Below are positions 26,329 through 36,295 of a DNA stretch of 64,000 nt, piece by piece. The notes under the pieces were generated by a model. The model was not told the DNA's origin and searched no databases. It saw only the letters and a program-made list of their open reading frames with translations. The first letter of the stretch is position 1, and the number at the start of each line of letters is the position of its first letter. The DNA comes from Echinicola shivajiensis. GTDB taxonomy: Bacteria; Bacteroidota; Bacteroidia; Cytophagales; Cyclobacteriaceae. The DNA is taken from assembly GCF_018642165.1 (NCBI RefSeq), contig NZ_JAHHZM010000014.1, positions 62,001 to 126,000 on the forward strand. Reading direction: 5' to 3'. Made by a program: the position numbers and the translations under genes.

Positions 26329-26993
26329 TATCGTCCCACTCTAGATTGCATCTCTGGAATGATTCCTTCAAATTTTCGCAAGATCCTATCCCACTCCCTG
26401 AAGGCCTCATCGGTTTTCACTGAAGCACCATTTGCATTGGTATATTCACTTACCAATTTAACCTTGTATTCTAAAGGATTAGTACTACCCAGTTTTACAA
26501 TACATCTTGATCTAACCATTGAACCATTGAAATTCTGAGCTACCCAAGCTGTCCTTAAATATCCTGTTTCCCTATCCGTGGTTTCAATTACATCAAAATA
26601 GGAAGTAATTATCCTTGACAACAACTTCCATGTTTCCAATTCATCGCCACTTGGCTTAAGACTAATGTCCACATTAGCAATATCAGAACTAGAAGATGCG
26701 GTATATGCCTCATCTACTGCCATCCTAATATATTCACTCTTTTCCGGTTTAGGTTGGTTCTTTTGATCACAAAACGATCTTTCTTCAATCACAAAGCCCA
26801 CTTTTTCAACTCTTACATTTACGCAGGTTCCTTTCTCAATTTTCAACTCAACACTCCCTGCTCCTGCAAGTTGCCCATCTACATAAATATTAGCGTCCTG
26901 CTCGGAAGCTGATATTTTGATTTTCTTGTCAAAGGCATGAGAGGTAGCCATTGACAACACTAACAATGAAAGAATAGTAAATAATTTTTTCAT
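26328..26993 (-). CDS. Secreted protein with PEGA-like N-terminal domain
   Basis: A 221-aa exported protein with a signal peptide ending near SHAF. Residues about 27-65 (ISASEQDANIYVDGQLAGAG then VRVEKVGF) have the xIYVDGxxxG pattern of PEGA domains, which are surface beta modules. The C-terminal 100 residues (WKLLSRIITSYFDVIETTD onward) are without a recognised family. A role at the cell envelope is inferred from export alone. It is convergent with the OmpA-type lipoprotein gene. Confidence 0.65.
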   Translation of the reverse strand: MKKLFTILSLLVLSMATSHAFDKKIKISASEQDANIYVDGQLAGAGSVELKIEKGTCVNVRVEKVGFVIEERSFCDQKNQPKPEKSEYIRMAVDEAYTASSSSDIANVDISLKPSGDELETWKLLSRIITSYFDVIETTDRETGYLRTAWVAQNFNGSMVRSRCIVKLGSTNPLEYKVKLVSEYTNANGASVKTDEAFREWDRILRKFEGIIPEMQSRVGR

Positions 26994-27339
26994 GAGAATT
27001 ACAATCTTTTAATTAATTATCCAAAAACATAACTACGCCAACAAAACATTTGTCAAACCACGTAGCTTAAAACCAACTGCAATAATACGTAAACAAACAG
27101 TAGTGAACAATACTCAAAAAGTGGTATTTTAAACAAATTCCCCCGAAATTAAAACCAAATATCAATCAGGATCTAAAAAGTAAATAAAACCTTACAACTA
27201 TTAAAAAACACCAAATTAAAACTCAAAAAAATAATGCAAAAGGTACGGCGTAAAGCATAAAAAAACACGGTTGCTTTATTCAAGGATATACACTTAAATA
27301 AAAACAACCGTGCAATAGTTCTATTCGGAGCTGTACTTT
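26994..27339. other. 346-bp AT-rich spacer between the PEGA-like gene and rny
   Basis: It contains the upstream region of the 26993 gene and the terminator of rny (27261-27312). The rest (about 27000-27240) is A-rich and shows no reading frame, repeat or RNA gene that I can support. Confidence 0.6.
27261..27312 (-). terminator. Terminator of rny
   Basis: On the minus strand CACGGTTG pairs with CAACCGTG (27305-27312 with 27266-27273), extended by a long A/U stem (TTTATTTAAG with CTTGAATAAA, one G-U pair), and is followed by T5 or more. It is a long, strong hairpin. Confidence 0.85.
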
Positions 27340-28905
27340 TTACTTAGCGTAATTTACAGCTCTCATTTCTCTGATTACAGTGACCTTGATTTGTCCAGGA
27401 TACTGCATTTCTTTTTCAATCTTTTGGGAAATATCAAAAGAAAGTTTACCTGCTGTATTATCATCTACATTCTCCGCATCCACCATTACTCTCAACTCAC
27501 GCCCTGCTTGCATGGCAAAACATTTATTGACACCGTCAAAGCTCAATGCCAAATCTTCGAGATCTTTAAGACGCTTGATATAGCTATCCATGATTTCTCT
27601 TCTGGCCCCAGGTCTAGAACCTGAAATGGCATCAGAAGCCTGGATGATTGGAGATATCATTGAAGTCATTTCAATCTCATCGTGGTGAGCTCCTATGGCA
27701 TTACACACTTCTGGATGCTCCTTGTACTTTTTGGCCAACTCCATACCCAAAATAGCATGAGGTAATTCCGCCTCTTCAGGGTACACTTTACCAATATCAT
27801 GAAGCAAACCTGCTCTCTTGGCTAACTTAGCATTAAGCCCCATTTCAGCAGCCATGGTCGCACAAAGCTTCGCCACTTCTCTAGAGTGTTGCAATAGGTT
27901 TTGGCCATAAGAAGAACGGAACCTCATTCTTCCAACCATTCTGATCAATTCAGGATGTAATCCATGAACACCTAAATCAATACAAGTTCTTTCACCAATC
28001 TCTACAATCTCCTCTTCAATGTTCTTCTCGGTCTTGGCAACTACCTCCTCAATTCTGGCTGGGTGGATTCTTCCATCCTGAACCAATCGGTGAAGTGAAA
28101 GCCTAGCTATTTCTCTTCTTACAGGATCAAAACCTGAAATAATGATCGCCTCAGGTGTATCATCCACAACAATCTCTACCCCAGTAGCTGATTCCAATGC
28201 TCGGATATTACGTCCTTCCCTACCAATGATCTTACCTTTAATATCATCACTTTCGATATTAAATATAGACACACAGTTTTCTATGGCATGCTCAGTGGCA
28301 GTACGCTGAATAGTGTCCAAAACAATCTTTTTAGCCTGCTTTGTAGCACTTAATTTGGCCTGATCCAGGATATCCTTGATATGCGAGGAAGCTTTGGTGT
28401 GCGCTTCATCTTTCAGCATGACCACCAGTTGATCCCTTGCTTCTTCCTTGGTCAATAAAGCTACTTTCTCAAGATCAGCAATTCGCTGATTGGTTACCCT
28501 GTCTAGCTCTTCCTTCTTGACTTGTACTGAATGTAACTGGGCATTTAGGTTTTCCTTTTTACTATCAAGCTCTGCTTCTTTACGCTTGATCTGCTCCATT
28601 TCCTTGGAAAGGATTTGCTCTCTTTGCTTCAGCTTGCCTTCATTGGTAATAAGGATGTTTTTCTTCTTATTTACCTCTTCTTCAAATTCAGATTTCAGTT
28701 TAAGGTATTTCTCCTTAGCCTCTAATATCTTATCCTTTTTAATGGATTCTGCAGTTAATTCGGCCTCTCTAACAAGGCTTTTGGCCTTGTCTTGAGCTTC
28801 TTCTTCTAACTTTTGATTGTTTTTCTTTAAAAAGATCCCAACCAAAGTTGCTCCAAGAATAAGGCCGACTATGCCCGCTACGATAATGTATAGTGATTCT
28901 CCCAT
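27340..28905 (-). CDS. rny: Ribonuclease Y
   Basis: A membrane-anchored endoribonuclease that starts mRNA decay. In 521 aa: N-terminal membrane helix ([20 protein letters not shown]), a long coiled coil (about residues 30-200), a KH RNA-binding domain with [11 protein letters not shown] near residue 230, and an HD phosphohydrolase domain with HSREVAKL and the metal-binding LLHDIGK. The length and domain order match the family. It is followed by a strong terminator and preceded by zapA 69 bases upstream on the same strand. Confidence 0.97.
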   Translation of the reverse strand: MGESLYIIVAGIVGLILGATLVGIFLKKNNQKLEEEAQDKAKSLVREAELTAESIKKDKILEAKEKYLKLKSEFEEEVNKKKNILITNEGKLKQREQILSKEMEQIKRKEAELDSKKENLNAQLHSVQVKKEELDRVTNQRIADLEKVALLTKEEARDQLVVMLKDEAHTKASSHIKDILDQAKLSATKQAKKIVLDTIQRTATEHAIENCVSIFNIESDDIKGKIIGREGRNIRALESATGVEIVVDDTPEAIIISGFDPVRREIARLSLHRLVQDGRIHPARIEEVVAKTEKNIEEEIVEIGERTCIDLGVHGLHPELIRMVGRMRFRSSYGQNLLQHSREVAKLCATMAAEMGLNAKLAKRAGLLHDIGKVYPEEAELPHAILGMELAKKYKEHPEVCNAIGAHHDEIEMTSMISPIIQASDAISGSRPGARREIMDSYIKRLKDLEDLALSFDGVNKCFAMQAGRELRVMVDAENVDDNTAGKLSFDISQKIEKEMQYPGQIKVTVIREMRAVNYAK

Positions 28906-28974
28906 AGGTTTTTTAGGTTAATAAAAGACCTACCGGCATGGATAACTAATCCAGAAAAGTGGGTGAATAAATAA

Positions 28975-29259
28975 TTATAAGATGGATTTTAATTGGTTAT
29001 TGATACTCGACAAAGTCTCTGAAATCTGCTCACTGTCTTCTGAACTTACCTCATTCGCTTCCATGGCCTCGACCATACAATCAAAAGCGACCATGGCCAA
29101 CAGATCCTGTCTATCATCCAATCCAAATTCTTCTCTATATCTCTTTAATTTATCATTAATCAATTTACCAGCCCGCCTGATTTTCGCCTCATCCTCTGCT
29201 TTCACTTTCATAGGGTATTCCCTATCGCCTATTTTTATTCTGATCGAAAGCGTATCCAT
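28975..29259 (-). CDS. zapA: Cell division protein ZapA
   Basis: A 94-aa FtsZ-ring-associated protein. The N-terminal SIRIKIGDREYPMKV and the following helix KIRRAGKLINDKL, with DRQDLLAMVAFDCMVE, match ZapA, ending in a short coiled-coil tail. It bundles FtsZ at midcell. It follows the small coiled-coil gene by one base and precedes rny. This gene set (pheT, coiled-coil protein, zapA, rny) is common in Bacteroidota. Confidence 0.88.
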   Translation of the reverse strand: MDTLSIRIKIGDREYPMKVKAEDEAKIRRAGKLINDKLKRYREEFGLDDRQDLLAMVAFDCMVEAMEANEVSSEDSEQISETLSSINNQLKSIL

Positions 29260-29260
29260 A

Positions 29261-29545
29261 TTATTCAGACAGGTAAGTAATTATCTTATCGATTTCTTTA
29301 ATATAATTATTGATTCTATTTCTCAATTCTGCAGAAGCTATATTTTCTACCGGTATGTTGTTTACAATTTTACTAATTTTAATTTGATTTTTAAAATGTT
29401 CCAAAGCAGCCTCCTTTTCGCCAACTTCCGCTTTCAATCCTCCCAATTCTTCCCTTAAAGATTGGTTTTCCAGCTCCAGCTGTTCGATTTTTTTTGCGAC
29501 CCTATTGGCCAGTTGACGCAAATTTTGGAGTTCCTCGTGGATCAT
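29261..29545 (-). CDS. Small coiled-coil protein between pheT and zapA
   Basis: A 94-aa protein whose first 50 residues are a heptad-rich coiled coil (LRQLANRVAKKIEQLELENQ, then REELGGLKAEVGEKEAALE) followed by a conserved-looking tail NNIPVENIASAELRNRINNY. It has no membrane segment. One base separates it from zapA and four from pheT, so it is in the operon. Its place next to zapA and its ZapB-like look suggest a division-related role, which is only inference. Confidence 0.8.
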   Translation of the reverse strand: MIHEELQNLRQLANRVAKKIEQLELENQSLREELGGLKAEVGEKEAALEHFKNQIKISKIVNNIPVENIASAELRNRINNYIKEIDKIITYLSE

Positions 29546-29549
29546 TTTA

Positions 29550-31961
29550 TCATTTTCTAATCAATGCTCCAATCTCTTTTTCAAAAGACTTCATCAGCCT
29601 GTTCATGGACTGGTCAATGATTTTATCTGTCAATGTTTTGGTATTATCCTGAAGATAAAAACTTAAAGCATAGGCCTTCTTGCCTGCCTCTATCTTATCC
29701 CCTTGGTACACATCAAATACGCCAATATGCTTTAGCAATTTACCTCCTGACTTTTCAGCCACCTTTCTCACTTCATCAAAGGAAATCTCCTTATCGATCA
29801 CCAAAGAAAGGTCCCTTCTCACTTCAGGGAATTTGGATATTTCACTGTACTTTTTCAAACCCGCGGCCTTTTTTACTAAGATATCCCATCTGAGTTCAGC
29901 GTACAACACTTCCTGCTTGACATCTGACAATTTGGTGATTTTTGACGATAGAAGTCCTACTTTTCCTATTTCTTTTTGACCCAAGCTTAGTTTCAGAGCA
30001 TAATCAAATGGCGCCTCATGGATAATTTCCACGTCAGGCATTTTCACATTTAATTTATCCAATAATCTCTCCACAACAGTATAAAGATCAGGAAAACTTA
30101 CAGACTTGGATGGTTCTAACCAGCTTTCGGCAGCTTTGTCACCAGTTAAAAATAATGAAAGATGCTTTTCCTCTCTATACCCCTCTTCTTCTTTGAAATA
30201 AGTAGACCCAAATTCAAAGAACTTCAAATCCTTTTGCCTCCTGTTGATATTATGGGCCAATACCTCTAAACCTGTAAACAGTAAGGTTTGCCTCATCACA
30301 CCAAGGTCTTCACTAAGTTTATTGTAGATTTCTACATTTTCCTCAATTTTCAGGAAGCCTGATTTCTCAGCATAAACAGGCTTGGTCAGGGAATTGGTCA
30401 TGATCTCATGGAAGCCCATGCCTGAAAGCAACTCAGAAGTTCTGTACTGGAGTTTATTAGAGTCCTTCGCAGGGTGTTCTGCTAAGAAACCTGCCTGATA
30501 GGTGTCAGACAACAACACATTCTCGAAACCATAAATCCTAAGGACTTCTTCAATGATATCCGCTTCTCGGGTCACATCAACCCTATAAGGCTTTACAATG
30601 GCTTTGAATCCAACCTCTGTTTTCTCAGTCACCTTGATCTCAAGACTTTCCAAAATCTCATCCACAGTCCCCTGTGGAATATGCTTACCGATCAAGCGAT
30701 CAATATGAGCATACTTTACATCGATTTCAAAATCAGCAATTGGCTCAGGGTACAAGTCCACAATTTCAGAGCTCACTTCTCCACCAGCAATTTCTTTAAT
30801 CAAAATAGCTGCTCGCTTCAAAGCAAATACAGGCATATTAGGATCAGTTCCTCTTTCAAAACGGAAAGAAGCATCCGTTTTCAAACCATGTACCTGACTT
30901 CCTTTCCTAATAACATCTGGAGAAAAATAAGCACTTTCCAAGAAAATTGAAGTAGTCTCTTCAGATACACCAGAACCCTTTCCTCCAAAAACACCAGCGA
31001 TACATAAGCCATGATTTTCATCGCAAATCATCAATTCCTCTCCTGTCAACTTTCTTTCTTTCTCGTCAAGCGTGACAAAAGCAGTATCCTTGGGAAGTTT
31101 TTTTACAATGATCTTGTCATTGGCTACCTGATCCAAGTCAAAAGCATGTAAAGGCTGTCCCAAATCATGCAATATGAAATTGGTAATATCCACCACGTTA
31201 TTGATAGGCTCCAAACCTAATGCTTTTAGGTAATTTTGAAGCCACTCAGGAGAAGGGCCCACCTTGATATTTGAAATGGTCAAACCGGCATAACGAGGAC
31301 AGTCTTTGGCATCTTCTACCTCCACAGCAACTGGACGGGAAGTATTGTCCACCTTGAAATCCTCTACCGAAGGAAGGACCAAATCATTTTTCAACAAAGC
31401 TTTTAGATCCCTGGCCACACCAATATGAGAAGCTGCATCGGCACGATTTGGTGTCAATCCAATTTCCAGTACATCGGTGCTATCAAGGTTAAAATATTCA
31501 CTTGCAGGGGTTCCATTGGGAAGTTCTGTGTTCAATACCATGATCCCATCATGACTCTTCCCCAGTCCCAATTCATCCTCTGCACAAATCATCCCTTGAG
31601 ATACTTCTCCACGAATCTTTGCTTTTTTTATAGTGAATGCTTCTCCCCCTTCAGGATAAAGCTCAGCCCCAACGGTAGCCACAACTACTTTTTGTCCTTC
31701 AGCTACATTCGGTGCTCCACAAACAATAGGAACCACTTCGTTTCCTATATCTACTGTAGTTACACGAAGTCTATCCGCATTGGCATGTGGCACGCAGGTC
31801 AACACTTCACCAATAACTACTCCCCTTAAGCCTCCAGGAATGGACTCAAAAGCCTCCACACCCTCGACTTCCAGGCCGGATTGGGTCAGTAATTCCGAAA
31901 TTTTTTCGGTAGGTTCATCAAAGGGTATAAAATCTTTTAATCTATTTATAGCAACTTTCAT
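29550..31961 (-). CDS. pheT: Phenylalanyl-tRNA synthetase beta subunit
   Basis: The large subunit of the (alpha-beta)2 enzyme that charges tRNA-Phe. At 803 aa it has the N-terminal EMAP/OB tRNA-binding domain (VVIGEVLTCVPHANADRLRV, about 47-66), the B3/B4 editing domain (GLCIAGVFGGKGSGV), the B5 domain and the C-terminal anticodon-binding FDX-ACB domain (FPEVRRDLSLVIDKEI, near 715-735). pheS is not adjacent. The promoter at 31993-32000 places the ATG about 32 bases downstream. Confidence 0.97.
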   Translation of the reverse strand: MKVAINRLKDFIPFDEPTEKISELLTQSGLEVEGVEAFESIPGGLRGVVIGEVLTCVPHANADRLRVTTVDIGNEVVPIVCGAPNVAEGQKVVVATVGAELYPEGGEAFTIKKAKIRGEVSQGMICAEDELGLGKSHDGIMVLNTELPNGTPASEYFNLDSTDVLEIGLTPNRADAASHIGVARDLKALLKNDLVLPSVEDFKVDNTSRPVAVEVEDAKDCPRYAGLTISNIKVGPSPEWLQNYLKALGLEPINNVVDITNFILHDLGQPLHAFDLDQVANDKIIVKKLPKDTAFVTLDEKERKLTGEELMICDENHGLCIAGVFGGKGSGVSEETTSIFLESAYFSPDVIRKGSQVHGLKTDASFRFERGTDPNMPVFALKRAAILIKEIAGGEVSSEIVDLYPEPIADFEIDVKYAHIDRLIGKHIPQGTVDEILESLEIKVTEKTEVGFKAIVKPYRVDVTREADIIEEVLRIYGFENVLLSDTYQAGFLAEHPAKDSNKLQYRTSELLSGMGFHEIMTNSLTKPVYAEKSGFLKIEENVEIYNKLSEDLGVMRQTLLFTGLEVLAHNINRRQKDLKFFEFGSTYFKEEEGYREEKHLSLFLTGDKAAESWLEPSKSVSFPDLYTVVERLLDKLNVKMPDVEIIHEAPFDYALKLSLGQKEIGKVGLLSSKITKLSDVKQEVLYAELRWDILVKKAAGLKKYSEISKFPEVRRDLSLVIDKEISFDEVRKVAEKSGGKLLKHIGVFDVYQGDKIEAGKKAYALSFYLQDNTKTLTDKIIDQSMNRLMKSFEKEIGALIRK

Positions 31962-31992
31962 GTATTCAATCTGATTTTCTCGAATTAAGGAG

Positions 31993-32000
31993 CAAATTTA
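31993..32000 (-). promoter_or_regulatory. -7 element of the pheT operon
   Basis: TAAATTTG followed by CTCC on the minus strand fits TAnnTTTGC, about 31 bases before the pheT ATG. It lies in the gap after the DUF1684 gene. Confidence 0.55.
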
Positions 32001-32024
32001 AGATAATTGCCAATGGCAAAAAGC

Positions 32025-32642
32025 TTATTCTTTGTAATTTTTCTCTCCCGCCTCAATTGGGATGTTTAAAATATTTTCTTTTGGAGGAATAGGACAAGCA
32101 AAATCAGGGTTATAGGCACAATATGGATTATAGGCAAGGTTAAAATCAATGGTAATTGAATTCATTCCATCCTGCCTTAAGTTTAAATATCTCCCACCAC
32201 CATAGGTGGATTCACCACTGGTCGCATCTGCAAAGGTCAGAAAAAAGTTCTTCCCATCTACCTCCTTTTTTGACTGCAACAATAAAAGACGCTGAGTACT
32301 GCCATTGAGTTCAAATTCGGCTACTGAATGCTTCACATACATCTCCTTGGAACCATCTGACATGGCTATTTCTAAAGTCTGCTTGTTTTGCAAGGGAACC
32401 AACCTTGCCCTTACTTTGTAATTTTCATCTATCGGAAAACAGTCCAAGGAATCTAACTTTGATTTCTGCTCATCACTGAGGGGTGACTCTGCATTAAATT
32501 TCAAATACTTGAACTGCCTTTCTCTCTCTTGGCTAATTCTCTCTTGATAGACCTTTTCACTATCTCCTCCTGCAAACATATAAACTACTGTAACTAAAGC
32601 TACTAAGCCTACCAATGCTAGGAACAACTGTTTTTGTTTCAT
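32025..32642 (-). CDS. DUF1684 family protein with N-terminal membrane anchor
   Basis: A 205-aa protein with one N-terminal hydrophobic helix (LFLALVGLVALVTVVYMFAGG). The C-terminal motif FNLAYNPYCAYNPDFACPIPP with the preceding YGGGRYLNL is the DUF1684 hallmark; the Cys/Tyr/Pro cluster may form a ligand or metal site. Function of the family is not settled. It starts six bases after radC and is probably co-transcribed with it. Confidence 0.88.
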   Translation of the reverse strand: MKQKQLFLALVGLVALVTVVYMFAGGDSEKVYQERISQERERQFKYLKFNAESPLSDEQKSKLDSLDCFPIDENYKVRARLVPLQNKQTLEIAMSDGSKEMYVKHSVAEFELNGSTQRLLLLQSKKEVDGKNFFLTFADATSGESTYGGGRYLNLRQDGMNSITIDFNLAYNPYCAYNPDFACPIPPKENILNIPIEAGEKNYKE

Positions 32643-32648
32643 TTTATT

Positions 32649-33344
32649 TTAGATCATTGCTTCATCCGCAAAGCTAAAATAGCCAACATCTGTGAAAATC
32701 ACATGATCAATTACAGGTAACTCTAAATTCCTACCCAAATCAACCAACTTATGTGTTAATTGCTCATCAGCCCTGGATGGCTTCTTGTTGCCAGAAGGAT
32801 GGTTATGAACTAGAATAATTGCTGCTGCTTTATTTTCCAAAGCATATTTAAAAATAAGCTTCGGGTCTGCAACTGTACCACTTGTTCCTCCCTGACTGAT
32901 CATTTGTTTTTTTATCACATAATTGGCCCTATTCAGAAGAATTATATAAAAATACTCCACGGATTCATCCATGAGTACTGGCCTCATGAGTTCATACACC
33001 TCATTGGATGAGCTTATCCTTGCCCTTTTAGGGGGATCAGAAATTTTCCTTCTCCTTCCTAGCTCCAGTGCACTCACAATAGTAATCGCTTTGGCCACTC
33101 CTATCCCCTTGAACTTTTGCAGATCTTTCACACTCAGTCTGGCCAAATCAGCAAGATTAAAATTTGCACTGGACAAAATATTCCTTGAAAGATCAATTGC
33201 ACTAAGGGATTTTGTACCCGAACCAATCAAAATAGCTATCAGCTCCGCATCAGACAATGCCGATTTTCCTTTTAACAAAAGCTTTTCTCTCGGCCTATCC
33301 TCTTCTGCCAAAGAGGATATTTTAATTGATTGATAAGGTTCCAT
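32649..33344 (-). CDS. radC: RadC family JAB1/MPN-domain protein
   Basis: A 231-aa protein: N-terminal helix-hairpin-helix part (LQKFKGIGVAKAI near residue 70) and a C-terminal JAB/MPN metalloprotease-like domain with the zinc motif HNHPSGNKKPSRAD (H-x-H then S and D). It is annotated by convention as a DNA-repair protein, but that role was disputed and the biochemical activity is unknown. It heads a two-gene unit with the DUF1684 gene. Confidence 0.93.
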   Translation of the reverse strand: MEPYQSIKISSLAEEDRPREKLLLKGKSALSDAELIAILIGSGTKSLSAIDLSRNILSSANFNLADLARLSVKDLQKFKGIGVAKAITIVSALELGRRRKISDPPKRARISSSNEVYELMRPVLMDESVEYFYIILLNRANYVIKKQMISQGGTSGTVADPKLIFKYALENKAAAIILVHNHPSGNKKPSRADEQLTHKLVDLGRNLELPVIDHVIFTDVGYFSFADEAMI

Positions 33345-33413
33345 AGAAAAAATATTAAACGGTAAAAAATAACAGCCAACTGACTTTCGTTTAAAATATC
33401 AAAAATCAAGCAA

Positions 33414-33444
33414 TAAAAAAAGCTCCGCCGAAAAGGGCGAAGCT
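33414..33444 (-). terminator. Terminator of rpsT
   Basis: On the minus strand AGCTTCGCC and GGCGGAGCT (33444-33436 with 33429-33421, one G-U pair) form a 9-bp stem with a 6-base loop followed by T6. It is 26 bases past the rpsT stop. Confidence 0.85.
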
Positions 33445-33469
33445 TTTAAAAATCTTTATACAATTTTGC

Positions 33470-33724
33470 TTAAGCAATAGCGTTAACAAATTTAGTCAAG
33501 CTAGATTTCTTGTTGGCAGCGTTGTTTTTATGAATGATATTCTTCTTAGCAAGCTTATCAATCATAGAAGAAACTTTCTTTAATAGCTCTTGCGCCTCAG
33601 CTTTATCAGTAGTATGTTTCAACTTCTTGATAAATGTTCTGGTCGTTTTAGCCTGATATCTGTTTCTCAAACGCTTGGCTTCGTTTGCACGAATTCTTTT
33701 TAGAGCTGATTTGTGATTTGCCAT
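33470..33724 (-). CDS. rpsT: 30S ribosomal protein S20
   Basis: An 84-aa basic protein that binds 16S rRNA in the small subunit. It has the typical start MANHKSALKRIRANEAKRLR and the helical-bundle pattern ending HKNNAANKKSSLTKFVNAIA. It is a single-gene unit with its own promoter and terminator. Confidence 0.97.
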   Translation of the reverse strand: MANHKSALKRIRANEAKRLRNRYQAKTTRTFIKKLKHTTDKAEAQELLKKVSSMIDKLAKKNIIHKNNAANKKSSLTKFVNAIA

Positions 33725-33777
33725 ATCTTATTTTTACTTAAATTTCTTTTTTTCTACTCTTCCCTTAAATAGGAGTG

Positions 33778-33785
33778 CAAAGTTA
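33778..33785 (-). promoter_or_regulatory. -7 element of rpsT
   Basis: TAACTTTG followed by C on the minus strand matches TAnnTTTGC, 53 bases before the ATG. A short CCT/AGG hairpin (33763-33773) lies immediately downstream, in the first transcribed bases. Confidence 0.55.
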
Positions 33786-33939
33786 ACTGATTTATTTATA
33801 ATCCCAAAACGAATAAGAAACTATACATCAGAAAGTTTGATAAATAATTATACTTAACTACTTCGTTATACTCCTAATTACTTGCAAAGGTAAGTAATTT
33901 CATCTTCGATTATTTTATTTTTTTTGACTAAATTTCAAC

Positions 33940-34893
33940 ATGAAGCGTTTATTATTTTTTTGCGCATTGTTTTTAATTGATTTTCAAAGCTTTGGATACT
34001 GGGGATTTTATGCCCATAAAAAAATCAATCGGCTTGCTGTTTTTTCATTACCCTACGAAATGCTGGGCTTCTACAAGGAAAACATCCACTACATCACGGA
34101 AAATGCTGTAAATCCCGATAAGAGGAGATATGCTGTAGAAGGAGAAGCCGAAAAACATTATATCGATGCCGATATTTATGGTGACAGCGCAATCTACAAA
34201 CTACCTAGGTATTGGAAACAAGCAGTTGAACAAATTGGAGAGGATAGCCTCAGAAAATATGGGATTGCCCCTTGGAATGTGCATTGGGTAAAACAAAGCC
34301 TAACGGAGGCTTTCAAGGAGAAGAATGCGGAAGCCATCCTTAGACTTTCTGCGGATTTAGGTCATTATATTGGAGACATTAATGTGCCACTACATACCAC
34401 AGAAAACTATAATGGCCAACTGACCGACCAATACGGCATTCACGGATTCTGGGAAAGTAGGATACCAGAACTTCTCGCAGAAGATTTTGATCTATTTGTA
34501 GGCAAGGCCTACTATATTGAAAACACGCAACTGGCAGCTTGGCAAGCAGCAACTTATGCCCACGCTGCTTTGGACAGTGTACTGACATTTGAAAAAACAC
34601 TTAGCCAAAAGTTCAAAAACGATAAAAAATATAGTTTTGAAGAACGTGGCTCCATTAACACCAGGGTTTATTCCAAAGAGTTCACCATGACCTACAACAA
34701 TTTATTGGCCGGGCAAGTTGAACGCCAAATGAAAAGATCAATCATATTGGTGGCCAGCTTTTGGTTTACAGCATGGGTGGATGCAGGCCAACCTGATCTC
34801 TCCTCTCTCCTAAATCAAAAAATCCCTTTCGAAGAGTTAAACCAACCACTCCACAATCCTAAAACCAACATAGAAAGAAAGCATGAACACTAA
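33940..34893 (+). CDS. Exported zinc-dependent phospholipase C / S1-P1 nuclease-like protein
   Basis: A 317-aa secreted protein with a signal peptide ending near SFGYWG. Zinc ligands fit the PLC/S1-P1 fold: the N-terminal Trp and HKKINRLAV, then ADLGHYIGDINVPLHTTEN (H-x3-D-x3-P-x-H pattern) near residues 147-165 and HGFWESRIPE near 178. It most likely hydrolyses phosphodiesters (phospholipid or nucleic acid) in the periplasm or outside; which of the two is not decided by the sequence. An 8-bp hairpin (33876-33883 with 33892-33899) lies about 40 bases upstream of the ATG. Confidence 0.82.
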   Translation: MKRLLFFCALFLIDFQSFGYWGFYAHKKINRLAVFSLPYEMLGFYKENIHYITENAVNPDKRRYAVEGEAEKHYIDADIYGDSAIYKLPRYWKQAVEQIGEDSLRKYGIAPWNVHWVKQSLTEAFKEKNAEAILRLSADLGHYIGDINVPLHTTENYNGQLTDQYGIHGFWESRIPELLAEDFDLFVGKAYYIENTQLAAWQAATYAHAALDSVLTFEKTLSQKFKNDKKYSFEERGSINTRVYSKEFTMTYNNLLAGQVERQMKRSIILVASFWFTAWVDAGQPDLSSLLNQKIPFEELNQPLHNPKTNIERKHEH

Positions 34894-34894
34894 A

Positions 34895-34929
34895 AAAGAA
34901 GCAGCTTCCTGAAAAACCAGAAAGCTGCT
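34895..34929 (-). terminator. Terminator of the aminotransferase gene at 34959
   Basis: AGCAGCTT and AAGCTGCT (34929-34922 with 34907-34900 on the minus strand) make an 8-bp stem plus a CTG/CAG inner pair, followed by a T-rich run. It also sits just after the plus-strand hydrolase gene. Confidence 0.75.
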
Positions 34930-34958
34930 CATATATCATATTCAATTTGATTTCTAAC

Positions 34959-36269
34959 TCAAGCTGACTTAAGATAAAAGCGAATGCTGTTTGCAATTCT
35001 TGTAAAGGTATCCCTGAATTTATCTTCATTTTCCTCTAACAAGGTCACTCTGAACCCTCGTAAATTAGAGCAAAATGAACTCACAGGAACAACACAAATA
35101 CCTTCTGAAGCCAATAAGTTATAAACGAAACGTTTATCATTTGGCATATCATCTTCTTTCAGCCATTGATCCAGATATCCTTTCACCCTCTCATCTTCTA
35201 CAGGCAGATACTGTTTTTCATTGAGCATCTTCTCATCAAAAACAATGGTATTATAGAATGCCCCCTTGGTTTTATTAAACTTAATTCCAGGAACACCTGA
35301 CAATACCTCTTCCATTATCCTACTTCGCTTACCAATCCTTTCATTGGCTTCTTTACGGTAAGGAGCATATTCAGGATGGCTCATCACTTTTGGAATGGCC
35401 AACTGAGGTAGCATGGTCGAACACACCTCGATCATCTTTGCATTTTCCAAGGTATTGCATAGCTTATTGAACTCTACAGAAGCATCCTTATTATAGAATT
35501 CCATCCATCCACACCTTGAGCCTGGCCAAGGAAATTCCTTACTGATACCTTTTAGTGAAATCCCCGGAAGATCCCCAATTACCTCTGACAAGGAAATAGC
35601 TTCAAACCCATTATAGGTAATATTCTGATAAATCTCATCAGCTATCAAAAGCAAATTAAATTCCCTAGCTATTTCCACAAACTGCTCCAAGACCTCTCTT
35701 GGATAAACCATCCCGGTCGGATTATCAGGATTGATAATCAGTAATCCTACGATATTCGGATTATACTTGACTTTATTATATAGATCATCCATATCCGGAT
35801 ACCAATTATTGTCCGGATCCAACTTATAAGTAATCGGAAGAGTATTGGCATGGGCTGCTTCAGCAGAACTATGGGTAGAATAGGCAGGAGACGGGCCAAT
35901 TATCCTTGCCGTAGGAATCAAAAACTGATAGAGTTTTGCTATCGCATCTCCCAATCCATTGAAAAACAGAATATCCTCTGCAGAAATCTTCACACCTTCA
36001 CGCTGATTATTCAAGCCGGCCAAAAACTCACGCGTTTTCAACATCCCCTTAGAATCAGCATAGCCGTAAGTCTTGTCATCACTGACCAAGTCCTGTACGA
36101 TCTCCTTCATCCAAGCAGGAATAGTGTTGCTTTTCTGTATAGGATCTCCAATATTTTCCCAGGTAATTTCATGCCCTAGGCTTTCAATCACCTTTGCCTT
36201 TTTAACTATACCCCTGATCTCATAATTCAACTCATCAGCTCCTGGGGCAAGCAGTATTTGTCTGATCAT
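34959..36269 (-). CDS. Class I/II PLP-dependent aminotransferase
   Basis: A 436-aa fold-type I aminotransferase. Key parts are NPDNPTGMVYP (near residue 177), LIADEIYQNITY (Asp and Tyr for PLP) and the Schiff-base Lys in GISKEFPWPGSRCGW (Lys near 245), with an Arg in NLRGFRVTLLE for the substrate carboxylate. The substrate is probably aspartate, aromatic or alanine type, not resolved here. The gene carries a distinctive promoter with an inverted repeat (see 36296-36316) and ends in a hairpin. Confidence 0.9.
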   Translation of the reverse strand: MIRQILLAPGADELNYEIRGIVKKAKVIESLGHEITWENIGDPIQKSNTIPAWMKEIVQDLVSDDKTYGYADSKGMLKTREFLAGLNNQREGVKISAEDILFFNGLGDAIAKLYQFLIPTARIIGPSPAYSTHSSAEAAHANTLPITYKLDPDNNWYPDMDDLYNKVKYNPNIVGLLIINPDNPTGMVYPREVLEQFVEIAREFNLLLIADEIYQNITYNGFEAISLSEVIGDLPGISLKGISKEFPWPGSRCGWMEFYNKDASVEFNKLCNTLENAKMIEVCSTMLPQLAIPKVMSHPEYAPYRKEANERIGKRSRIMEEVLSGVPGIKFNKTKGAFYNTIVFDEKMLNEKQYLPVEDERVKGYLDQWLKEDDMPNDKRFVYNLLASEGICVVPVSSFCSNLRGFRVTLLEENEDKFRDTFTRIANSIRFYLKSA

Positions 36270-36295
36270 AGCAATACCAATAATGCATTTTCAAA

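Noticed and set aside
28982-29458. A 158-aa plus-strand frame across zapA and the coiled-coil gene
   Set aside because: It is a shadow of two genes with clear family patterns or operon context on the opposite strand.
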